Positions 1-5,102 of a stretch of 5,458 nt of DNA are shown piece by piece. The stretch's first letter is position 1. Every line of letters starts with the position of its first letter. The position numbers and the translations under genes were made by a program. The stretch is from Gammaproteobacteria bacterium (lineage in GTDB: Bacteria > Pseudomonadota > Gammaproteobacteria > Chromatiales > Chromatiaceae). Under the pieces are notes generated by a model. That model was not told the origin of the DNA, made no database searches, and was given only the letters and a program-made list of their open reading frames with translations. The stretch covers positions 1 to 5,458 of the forward strand of contig JAUVEG010000108.1 in the NCBI GenBank assembly GCA_030594925.1, in the 5' to 3' direction.

Positions 1-596
1 GCTTCAAAAAAGCGCAATGCTTCAAACAGAACTGACAACACAATACCAATAGTTGTCGCCACAGCAATGCCGGAACTCAGCATCAAGACGACAAGCGTCA
101 CTCTTTCGACGGCATTGCGTGCCTGAAAATGTTGTGAAATCCGGCTTGCTCCCCAGGTAATCCCGGCAAGCGCCAGCACCAGCACCAGCGCTGTTTTGAA
201 CCAGGCGCTCAACTCCTGCATATGCTGCAGATAGGCGATCGCATCAATTTTTACCTGATCAGCCTGCTGTGCCAGATCCTCTGATGCTGCAATCAGCTTG
301 AGATCATTCAAATAGAGTCCAAGCTGGCTTTCGGGCAGGTTTTGCACCTCTGCCGGCAGTGAAGCTATCAGCTGCTGGTTCAATACCATAGGCTCCAGCA
401 TACTCCACAACAGCAGCGCAAGCAGCGCCGGCAATCCGCACCAGAGCGCCGTCATATAGCCATAGTATCTCGGCAGGGAGTGGAGATGGCGAACACCCCC
501 ACTGGCGGCGGCAACGGCAAGTGAACGCTTGCGCCCGTAGAGATAGGCCAGGATGGCAAGGCCGATGAGTGTCACCAGCAGTGTGGTTGAATTCAT
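1..596 (-). CDS. pstC: Phosphate ABC transporter permease PstC, N-terminal part (runs off the left edge)
   Basis: This is the inner-membrane permease subunit of the high-affinity phosphate importer PstSCAB. I translated it by hand from the ATG at 594-596; the frame stays open to the window edge and gives 198 residues. Hydrophobic segments lie near residues 4-20, 48-66, 135-150 and 166-190. Between the second and third is a polar stretch (about 70-132) that probably faces the periplasm. The segment around residues 177-198 (GIAVATTIGIVLSVLFEALRFF) resembles the start of the conserved permease core of PstC proteins. The long N-terminal extension before that core is typical of the longer PstC class in Proteobacteria. 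The gene follows pstS on the same strand, as in other pst operons, and pstA, pstB and phoU would be expected beyond the left edge. No strong ribosome binding site precedes the ATG, so its translation may be weak compared with pstS. The family call is firm; the exact start is less so. Confidence 0.88.
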   Translation of the reverse strand, partial: MNSTTLLVTLIGLAILAYLYGRKRSLAVAAASGGVRHLHSLPRYYGYMTALWCGLPALLALLLWSMLEPMVLNQQLIASLPAEVQNLPESQLGLYLNDLKLIAASEDLAQQADQVKIDAIAYLQHMQELSAWFKTALVLVLALAGITWGASRISQHFQARNAVERVTLVVLMLSSGIAVATTIGIVLSVLFEALRFFE

Positions 597-668
597 ATTG
601 AGTTATTCTAGATTCGTAGGATGCTACTGAGAAACGCAGCGCATCAATCGCGTGATCTCTTGCTCTGA

Positions 669-729
669 ACCACGGAACACACAGAAAAGTGAGTTAAAGT
701 CATTCCGTCTATTCCGTGTGTTCCGTGGT
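669..729. repeat. 18-bp imperfect inverted repeat (hairpin) between pstS and pstC
   Basis: The arms are 669-686 and 712-729 and match at 17 of 18 positions, with a 25-base loop. The arm core is ACCACGGAACACAC followed by (A/G)GAA. The unit TTCCGT also occurs three times on the right side (near 703, 712 and 721), so the palindrome looks built from smaller repeats. It lies 27 bases after the pstS stop in the transcript. No T-run follows it in the direction of transcription, so it is not a classic Rho-independent terminator. A stable hairpin here could protect the 3' end of pstS mRNA or reduce read-through into pstC. That role is inferred from known REP hairpins after binding-protein genes. It is probably one copy of a dispersed intergenic repeat. 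Confidence 0.8.
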
Positions 730-756
730 AAAAAAATACATTGTTGTTTTCTATGT

Positions 757-1794
757 TTAGAGTTCCAGAGCCTTCATGCCGACAGAGTTTTCACGAACCT
801 CTTTACGCAATTTTTCAGGCATTGGAATCAACCCCTTGTCAGCCAGATAGCCCTCCTCTCCCATTGCCGCTTCGCTGGTGAACTCGGTCACATACTCCAC
901 CATTCCCGGAATACGTCCGACATGCGCCTTTTTCACATAGAAATAGAGCGGACGTGAAACAGGATAGCTTCCATCTGCAATATTCTCGAACGTTGGTTCG
1001 GTGCCATCGATGCTCGAGCCCTGCACTTTATCAGCATTTTGATCGAGAAAACTGAAACCAAAGACACCCAGTGCCTTCGGGTTGGCGACAAGTTTCTGCA
1101 CGATCAGATTATCATTCTCGCCTGCTTCGATGTATGCACCATCCTCACGCACAGAGTGACAAACCGCCTTGTAGAGCTTCTTGTCCTTTTTCTTCATCGC
1201 CTTGATCCAGTCGATCTTCTTGCAGCCGCCTTCGAGTGCAAGTTCGGCAAAGGCGTCGCGGGTGCCGGATGTTGGTGGAGGCCCCAGCACCTCAATCTTG
1301 TTTGCCGGCAGCGCTGGATTCACATCTTTCCAGGTTTTGTAGGGGTTAGCCACCAGTTTCTCGCTGCCATCTTTGGCGGGAACATCTTTCGCCAGTGCAA
1401 GATAGATATCCTTGAGCGACAGTTTCATTACCTCGGCTTTCTTAGAGCTGGCGATCACAATGCCGTCATAGCCAATCATCACTTCGGTGATTCCAGCGAC
1501 GCCATTTTTTTGACACATCTCGAATTCGCTCTTCTTGATACGGCGTGAAGCATTGGTCATATCAGGAGTATTGATACCGTCGCCAGCGCAGAAGAGCTTC
1601 ATGCCCCCGCCGGTGCCAGTCGACTCGATTTTGGGTGTCTTGAAGTCTGTTCCCTTGCCAAAGCGCTCTGCCACAACAGTTGCAAATGGATAAACAGTCG
1701 ATGATCCCATGACACTAATCGTGTCGCGCCCGGCCGCCTGGAGTGCATTCATGCTGAGTGCTGCTACAGCAGCAGATAAAACAAGCTTTTTCAT
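757..1794 (-). CDS. pstS: Periplasmic phosphate-binding protein PstS
   Basis: This is the substrate-binding protein that captures inorganic phosphate in the periplasm and delivers it to the PstCAB transporter. The product has 345 residues, a normal length for the family. Residues 1-20 form a signal peptide: basic MKK, a hydrophobic core, and an ALQA-A type cleavage site with no lipobox cysteine, so a soluble periplasmic protein is expected. The phosphate-site motifs are visible: GSSTVYPF at 30-37 and TSGTRDAF at 175-182, with a glycine-rich STGTGGG at 58-64. A more variable lysine-rich insert spans about 192-210 (KKIDWIKAMKKKDKKLYKA), as in the PstS subtype common in alpha-, gamma- and zeta-proteobacteria. 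The ATG at 1794 is preceded by AGGA at 1806-1809, 11 bases upstream, and is the only start that keeps the whole signal peptide. Expression is predicted to depend on PhoB through the double Pho box at 1843-1886. Confidence 0.96.
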   Translation of the reverse strand: MKKLVLSAAVAALSMNALQAAGRDTISVMGSSTVYPFATVVAERFGKGTDFKTPKIESTGTGGGMKLFCAGDGINTPDMTNASRRIKKSEFEMCQKNGVAGITEVMIGYDGIVIASSKKAEVMKLSLKDIYLALAKDVPAKDGSEKLVANPYKTWKDVNPALPANKIEVLGPPPTSGTRDAFAELALEGGCKKIDWIKAMKKKDKKLYKAVCHSVREDGAYIEAGENDNLIVQKLVANPKALGVFGFSFLDQNADKVQGSSIDGTEPTFENIADGSYPVSRPLYFYVKKAHVGRIPGMVEYVTEFTSEAAMGEEGYLADKGLIPMPEKLRKEVRENSVGMKALEL

Positions 1795-1830
1795 TGGTTT
1801 GGATTTCCTGTCAGTAAAATTACGAGGAAC

Positions 1831-1836
1831 AGTATG
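1831..1836 (-). promoter_or_regulatory. Putative -10 element of the pstS promoter
   Basis: On the minus strand this reads CATACT, five of six matches to TATAAT-type TATACT. It lies 10 bases downstream of the last Pho-box heptamer (ending at 1847). That is the geometry of PhoB-activated promoters, where the Pho box replaces the -35. Transcription would start near 1823-1825, leaving a leader of about 30 bases before the pstS start codon. Confidence 0.6.
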
Positions 1837-1842
1837 AAATTT

Positions 1843-1886
1843 GAGTGTGACCAGTTTATGACAGGAGTATGAACCTTTTATGACAA
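1843..1886 (-). promoter_or_regulatory. Double Pho box (PhoB operator) upstream of pstS
   Basis: Read on the minus strand, four consecutive 11-base units are present, each a heptamer plus a 4-base spacer: TTGTCAT-AAAA, GGTTCAT-ACTC, CTGTCAT-AAAC, TGGTCAC-ACTC. The PhoB consensus is two CTGTCAT-like heptamers 11 bases apart. This site therefore holds two adjacent Pho boxes, the arrangement known from the E. coli pstS promoter. The first and third heptamers are closest to consensus. Two PhoB dimers could bind in tandem and recruit RNA polymerase at the CATACT -10. Confidence 0.88.
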
Positions 1887-1893
1887 TGGATGA

Positions 1894-1918
1894 GGCAGCT
1901 GGCAGCTGGCAGTTGGCA
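1894..1918. repeat. 7-bp tandem repeat, about 3.5 copies
   Basis: The plus strand reads GGCAGCT, GGCAGCT, GGCAGTT, GGCA in direct succession. The array starts 8 bases upstream of the pstS Pho box. A related sequence in opposite orientation (TGCCTACTGCATACTG...TGCCAACT) lies at about 2201-2228, next to the phoR stop. The two may be the outer, decayed arms of the inverted-repeat structure between them. No function is evident, but its length could vary between strains. Confidence 0.6.
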
Positions 1919-1986
1919 AAAATCTAATCAGGTCATTGGCAACTGCAAACGCAACTATTCAGCTTGTTGATATATTTTCCAGGCAA

Positions 1987-2148
1987 GTCACTGTTTTCGG
2001 GTGTATCTGCTGGAAACGTAGGAGGCAGGGACGCTGACTCGAGCCCACATGGCCGGTTCATGTTCCTGACGGAACCGGCATTTCCCACGTCCCTGTGGGT
2101 CAGATGTGTTCACGGCATTTTCCGGAAGATACACCCGAAAACAGTGAC
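1987..2148. mobile_element. MITE-like 162-bp nested inverted-repeat element between phoR and pstS
   Basis: The ends are perfect 22-bp inverted repeats at 1987-2008 and 2127-2148 (ends GTCACTG and CAGTGAC). Inside are two further inverted pairs: CAGGGACG at 2026-2033 with CGTCCCTG at 2088-2095, and GCCGGTTC at 2052-2059 with GAACCGGC at 2072-2079. The whole unit could fold into one long branched hairpin as DNA cruciform or RNA. Short open frames on both strands are near mirror images caused by the palindrome and are not taken as genes. The size, perfect terminal repeats and lack of coding content suggest a non-autonomous transposable element or dispersed palindromic repeat. I see no clear target-site duplication. 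It lies in the phoR-pstS gap, about 100 bases upstream of the pstS Pho box, so the Pho box itself is intact. Confidence 0.75.
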
Positions 2149-2154
2149 GAATTA

Positions 2155-2177
2155 GCAGGTATTGAATAGTTACCTGC
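2155..2177. repeat. Small hairpin beside the nested element
   Basis: GCAGGTA at 2155-2161 pairs with TACCTGC at 2171-2177 across a 9-base loop. The loop and its edge contain TGAATAGTT, whose reverse complement AACTATTCA occurs at 1951-1959 on the other side of the 162-bp element. The hairpin lies 57 bases after the phoR stop in the transcript. It has no following T-run, so it is not called as a terminator. Confidence 0.5.
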
Positions 2178-2233
2178 AAACTTTGTTTTGATGTTTTGCT
2201 GCCTACTGCATACTGATGACTGCCAACTTTTTT

Positions 2234-3544
2234 TCAGGAGAGGACCCTGCTCTTCGGAAAACAGGCCCTGAAAGTTGCGCCTTCGCCAAGCGTACTATCA
2301 ACCCACAGCCAGCCGCCGTGACGGGTCAGGATATGCTTGACGATTGCAAGACCCAGGCCGGTGCCGCCTGTCTCACTGGAACGCCCGTCGTCAATGCGAT
2401 AGAAACGCTCTGTAACGTGGGCAAGATGCTCGGGGGCAATCCCGTAGCCATCATCCTCGACATCCAGGCAGGCCTGCCCCATGCTGTTTTGATACCAGCG
2501 AACATCAACGGTGCTCCCGGGCGGCGTATATTTGACTGCATTGTTGATCAAGTTGAGGCACACACTATGCACCTCCTCCTCTTTGGCGAGGAGATGCAGC
2601 GCAGGATCCACATCCAGATTGATCATGTGGGAGCCGTCATCCCCGGCGAGTGAAAAAGTGCTGCTGATATTGCTCAATATCTCCGGCACATCAACCCGCT
2701 CTCCTTCACTCTCCGCCAGCTCTGCTGATTCAAGACGGGAGAGCTCAAGCAGGTGGATAATGATCTGCTGCATTCGATGCGCCTGTTCAGCAGCCGCTCT
2801 TACCGGCTCCTGCATCTCCTCACAGAGCTCAGGCGCTGATTGCATAATCTCCAGATAGCCTGAAATCACAGTCAGCGGGGTGCGCAGTTCATGCGATGCA
2901 TTGGCGATAAACGCCTTGCGTGTTTTTTGCGCCTCGATGCGTTCACTGATATCACGCGCCAGAAGCAGGTATTGATCGCTCCCCTTGCCATAGCGGACAA
3001 GCCGCACACTGATGGTGTCAGCCGGATTGAGAGGAGACGGCATCTCCAGGTTTTTTTGTTTTTTGTTGCGTTTTTTATTCAGCAGGCGCTGGAAATCGGG
3101 ATTACGGATCAGATTGTCGATCCTTTGACCAATATCACGTCTCCTGTCGATCCCCAGCACTTCACGCGCTGCCTTGTTGGCCCACTCGATCTCGAAAGAG
3201 GGGTTGAGGATAACCGTTGCATCCGGCAATGCAGAAATCGTGGTGTTGAAGCGCGTGAGCATGCTTGAGAGGCGCTTTTTACTCTTTGCAGCAGCAAGCT
3301 GGCGGCGATAGATGTGCTGCACGATTTCTCCCCAGGCGCCGCCGCTGTCAGGCGCCTTTTTCTTCACAGCACCCTTGCGCAGCCAGCGTTCGAGCGCATA
3401 CAGCTGATAGAAGCTCCAGATGATATAGAGGGCGGATGGCAGCAGGATCGCTACTATCCAGTTGTCAGTCAGCAGACCAATGGCAACGATCGAGACAAGC
3501 ATCAGCAGCAGGCGCCAACGCTCATAGGAGATTGCGTTATTCAT
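2234..3544 (-). CDS. phoR: Phosphate-regulon sensor histidine kinase PhoR
   Basis: This membrane-bound histidine kinase phosphorylates PhoB when phosphate is low and dephosphorylates it when phosphate is plentiful; signalling runs through the Pst transporter and PhoU in known systems. The 436 residues match the usual PhoR length. Two membrane segments lie at about 11-26 and 28-47 with almost no periplasmic loop, as in other PhoR proteins, followed by a charged linker. A PAS domain spans about 95-200. The dimerisation/phosphoacceptor domain carries SHELRTPL with the phosphorylated histidine H218. The ATP-binding domain shows the N box (NLINNAVKYTP, 331-341), G1 (DDGYGI, 364-369), F box (ERFYRID, 379-385) and G2 (GGTGLGLAIVK, 393-403), so it looks fully active. 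Its ATG overlaps the phoB stop in an ATGA, indicating translational coupling. The PAS domain has a lysine-rich stretch (about 157-165) encoded by A-runs. Confidence 0.96.
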   Translation of the reverse strand: MNNAISYERWRLLLMLVSIVAIGLLTDNWIVAILLPSALYIIWSFYQLYALERWLRKGAVKKKAPDSGGAWGEIVQHIYRRQLAAAKSKKRLSSMLTRFNTTISALPDATVILNPSFEIEWANKAAREVLGIDRRRDIGQRIDNLIRNPDFQRLLNKKRNKKQKNLEMPSPLNPADTISVRLVRYGKGSDQYLLLARDISERIEAQKTRKAFIANASHELRTPLTVISGYLEIMQSAPELCEEMQEPVRAAAEQAHRMQQIIIHLLELSRLESAELAESEGERVDVPEILSNISSTFSLAGDDGSHMINLDVDPALHLLAKEEEVHSVCLNLINNAVKYTPPGSTVDVRWYQNSMGQACLDVEDDGYGIAPEHLAHVTERFYRIDDGRSSETGGTGLGLAIVKHILTRHGGWLWVDSTLGEGATFRACFPKSRVLS

Positions 3545-4236
3545 GATTCCACGACCGCTGAGAATCGATATCCGGCGCCGCGCACGGTTTGTATCATGCT
3601 CTCGACCCCATAGGGCTTCAGCAGTTTACGCAGTCGCAGGATGTGCACATCAACGGTGCGCTCTTCGACATAGACCGTTTCGCCCCACACAAGATCGAGC
3701 AGCTGTCCGCGTGAATAGACTCTCTCCGGATGCTGCAAGAAAAACTTCAGCAGGCGGTACTCCGTCTGCCCGAAATGGACGGCCTGCTCGTTGATGGTAA
3801 CCTGGTGCGTTGCAATATTGAGCTTGATAATCCCTGCCTGCAGCGTCTCCTCCTGGGAAAATCCTCTGCTGCGGCGCAACAGGGCGCGAATACGCGCAAG
3901 CAGCTCCTTGATCGCCACGGGCTTGGACATATAATCGTCAGCCCCGGCTTCCAGCCCTGTCACCCGGTCCCTCTCCTCACCCCGCGCAGTCAGCATGATG
4001 ACAGGAATATCGCGGTTGATTTCATTGCGTCGCAGAGAACGAATCAGATTGACGCCGCTGACTTCAGGCAGCATCCAGTCGACCAGCATCAGATCCGGGC
4101 GCTGTCGGGAAATGCGGGATGTTGCTTCTGCGGCATCCCCGGCCTCATCGACCGCATACCCTTCACGCTCCAGGGCAAAGCGAATCATCTCCCTGATCGG
4201 TTTTTCATCTTCGATGATGAGGATGCGCGTCGTCAT
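3541..4236 (-). CDS. phoB: Phosphate-regulon response regulator PhoB
   Basis: This cytoplasmic OmpR-class transcription factor, when phosphorylated by PhoR, binds Pho boxes and activates phosphate-scavenging genes. The 231-residue product lines up with E. coli PhoB without gaps at the key sites: acidic pocket E9, D10 and E11, phosphoacceptor D53 (LVDWMLP), T83 (MLTARGEE) and K105 (SKP). The C-terminal winged helix (about 130-228) carries the recognition-helix motif EERTVDVHILRLRKLL (191-206) and the wing VRGAGYRF (218-225). I chose the ATG at 4236 (MTTRILIIEDE), which matches the start of known PhoB proteins. A TTG at 4251 would add only five residues (MWPSF) and has no support. No strong ribosome binding site is visible. 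phoR starts inside the phoB stop codon. The promoter carries a Pho box, so the gene should be autoregulated. Confidence 0.96.
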   Translation of the reverse strand: MTTRILIIEDEKPIREMIRFALEREGYAVDEAGDAAEATSRISRQRPDLMLVDWMLPEVSGVNLIRSLRRNEINRDIPVIMLTARGEERDRVTGLEAGADDYMSKPVAIKELLARIRALLRRSRGFSQEETLQAGIIKLNIATHQVTINEQAVHFGQTEYRLLKFFLQHPERVYSRGQLLDLVWGETVYVEERTVDVHILRLRKLLKPYGVESMIQTVRGAGYRFSAVVES

Positions 4237-4265
4237 GAATGATGGCCACAAATGTTCATCACATC

Positions 4266-4271
4266 ATTTTA
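4266..4271 (-). promoter_or_regulatory. Putative -10 element of the phoB promoter
   Basis: On the minus strand this reads TAAAAT, five of six matches to TATAAT. It lies 11 bases downstream of the second Pho-box heptamer, close to the spacing seen at the pstS promoter in this window. The leader to the phoB ATG would be about 25 bases. Confidence 0.6.
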
Positions 4272-4282
4272 CATCCTGAACC

Positions 4283-4300
4283 ATGACAATTGTATGACAA
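4283..4300 (-). promoter_or_regulatory. Pho box (PhoB operator) upstream of phoBR
   Basis: On the minus strand the site reads TTGTCAT-ACAA-TTGTCAT, two identical heptamers exactly 11 bases apart. Each differs from the CTGTCAT consensus only at the first base. It indicates that PhoB activates its own operon, as known in enteric bacteria. Its upstream edge is 3 bases from the core of a RAYT-associated repeat copy, or directly next to the copy's extended match, so no native sequence remains visible beyond it. Confidence 0.88.
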
Positions 4301-4325
4301 CTATTCGGGGGACAGTATACCTATT
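4301..4325 (-). repeat. RAYT-associated repeat, copy 1 (3' side of the transposase gene)
   Basis: Read on the minus strand the core is AATAGGTATACTGTCCCC followed by CGAATAG. It matches copies 2 and 3 at 17-18 of the 18 core positions but lies in the opposite orientation to them, so the transposase gene is bracketed by inverted ends. The transposase stop codon TAG is part of this repeat (AATAG). The unit is not itself a clear palindrome apart from GTATAC. Confidence 0.85.
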
Positions 4326-4986
4326 CCCTGATAACAGGTTTGCGGCCTGCTCTTTTGGGAGCCAGTTCTTCGCCGGTGATGACTTCCAGCTTGCGTACAA
4401 AATCGGCACATCCCAATGGTCTCCCAGTTCTGCTGTGTCGATTGATCAACTCTTCATCATCGTTCTTGGCCGCATCTGAGAGGAAGTCACGCCACACGCC
4501 AATGCGATCTAACATTGGTTGTACTCGAACCAATTCATCGTCTTCTCCCTTGAGGTGAGCGCGGGCGCTAGACCATCTCCACTCTTCCGGATGAACGCAT
4601 AGCCTCGCAACAACTGGATTTTTTTCCACGTACCGAACGGTGGATAATAGATAATTCTCATCCATGGTGAATGAATGAAAGCGCTCCTGCCACAAATGTC
4701 CACGCCATCCCTCGCGAAAATTGATGTATCGGGTGTAACGCCGATGAGCTTCTCCCAACGCAGCCCGTAAGCCATCTTCTTCACCTGGAACCATCACCAG
4801 ATGGACATGGTTGGGCATCAGGCAATAAGCCCAAATTTCGGTTCCCGATTGTGTTGAGAACTCAGACATGAGTTCAATGTAATAGCGGTAGTCATCTTCA
4901 CAGAAGAACGTCTTCTGCCGTCGATTACCTCGCTGGGTTACATGGTGAGGATAATTTGGAACCACTACGCGCGCCATCCTGGCCAT
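4321..4986 (-). CDS. REP-associated tyrosine transposase (RAYT, TnpA_REP, Y1 family)
   Basis: This single-strand DNA endonuclease/strand transferase is related to IS200/IS605 TnpA, and RAYTs are thought to spread REP repeats. The 221 residues are a normal, undamaged length. The N-terminus ARVVVPNYPHHVTQRGNRRQ (5-24) is typical. The HUH metal site is PNHVHLV with H60 and H62, and the catalytic tyrosine is Y119 in RYVEKNP. Further family signatures are GHLWQERFHS (96-105), EWRWSSARAH (135-144) and TGRPLG (187-192), with a basic tail KRAGRKP (211-217). An AGGAGG at 4993-4998, 6 bases before the ATG at 4986, is the strongest ribosome binding site in the window and favours this start over the ATG at 4977. 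All catalytic residues are present, so activity is plausible. It is flanked by three matching repeats and lies upstream of phoB in the same orientation. Confidence 0.95.
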   Translation of the reverse strand: MARMARVVVPNYPHHVTQRGNRRQKTFFCEDDYRYYIELMSEFSTQSGTEIWAYCLMPNHVHLVMVPGEEDGLRAALGEAHRRYTRYINFREGWRGHLWQERFHSFTMDENYLLSTVRYVEKNPVVARLCVHPEEWRWSSARAHLKGEDDELVRVQPMLDRIGVWRDFLSDAAKNDDEELINRHSRTGRPLGCADFVRKLEVITGEELAPKRAGRKPVIRE

Positions 4987-4992
4987 TGTTTA

Positions 4993-4998
4993 CCTCCT
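4993..4998 (-). promoter_or_regulatory. Strong ribosome binding site of the transposase gene
   Basis: The minus strand reads AGGAGG, followed by TA, 6 bases before the ATG at 4986. It would be 15 bases from the alternative in-frame ATG at 4977, so it decides the start. It is closer to consensus than the sites in front of the Pho-regulon genes here. Confidence 0.8.
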
Positions 4999-5017
4999 TG
5001 TAAAATAGCTTGATGGT

Positions 5018-5046
5018 AGTATATCTGCTAATAGGTATACTGTCCT
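5018..5046 (-). promoter_or_regulatory. Possible promoter of the transposase gene, partly inside repeat copy 2
   Basis: On the minus strand a consensus-like -10 TATACT lies at 5018-5023. A partial -35 AGGACA (four of six matches to TTGACA) lies at 5041-5046, 17 bases upstream. The -35 is part of repeat copy 2. The spacing is ideal but the -35 is weak, so this is a suggestion only. Confidence 0.35.
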
Positions 5047-5053
5047 CGGAATT
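5030..5053 (+). repeat. RAYT-associated repeat, copy 2
   Basis: Plus strand AATAGGTATACTGTCCTC followed by GGAATT. It differs from copy 3 by one base in the 18-base core (T for C at the 17th position). Copies 2 and 3 are direct repeats with a 26-base period, separated by GT. Together they lie between the transposase gene and the plus-strand ATPase gene. Confidence 0.85.
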
Positions 5054-5055
5054 GT

Positions 5056-5078
5056 AATAGGTATACTGTCCCCGGAAT
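5056..5078 (+). repeat. RAYT-associated repeat, copy 3
   Basis: Plus strand AATAGGTATACTGTCCCC followed by GGAAT. The core is identical to copy 1 read on the other strand. It ends 24 bases before the start codon of the ATPase gene. The TAG at 5058-5060 inside it is the nearest upstream in-frame stop of that gene. The TATACT hexamer in each copy could serve as a -10, but I find no well-placed -35. Confidence 0.85.
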
Positions 5079-5102
5079 GAAAATAATGAGGTAATTTTAA
5101 AA

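Noticed and set aside
669..740. Rho-independent terminator after pstS
   Set aside because: The A-run at 730-736 lies on the wrong side of the stem for minus-strand transcription (T-run before the stem, none after it).
652..957. Plus-strand open frame of 101 codons
   Set aside because: It runs antisense through the 3' end of pstS and the intergenic hairpin; its composition reflects the complement of real coding sequence.
1987..2148. Integron attC site
   Set aside because: The palindrome lacks the GTTRRRY/RYYYAAC core sites at its ends and no integrase or cassette is nearby.
1964..2179. Two overlapping 63-codon open frames on opposite strands
   Set aside because: They are near mirror images created by the 162-bp inverted repeat, have no convincing ribosome binding site, and resemble no protein I know.
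2216..4242. Several plus-strand open frames of 80-170 codons opposite phoR and phoB
   Set aside because: They are shadows of well-supported, full-length minus-strand genes, with no family resemblance and no start signals.
4237..4251. Upstream TTG start for phoB adding five residues
   Set aside because: The ATG at 4236 gives an N-terminus and residue numbering (D53, K105) matching known PhoB; the extension MWPSF has no counterpart and no ribosome binding site.
5030..5078. CRISPR-like array from the two direct repeats
   Set aside because: Only two copies separated by 2 bases, with a third inverted copy across the transposase gene; there are no spacers and no cas genes.
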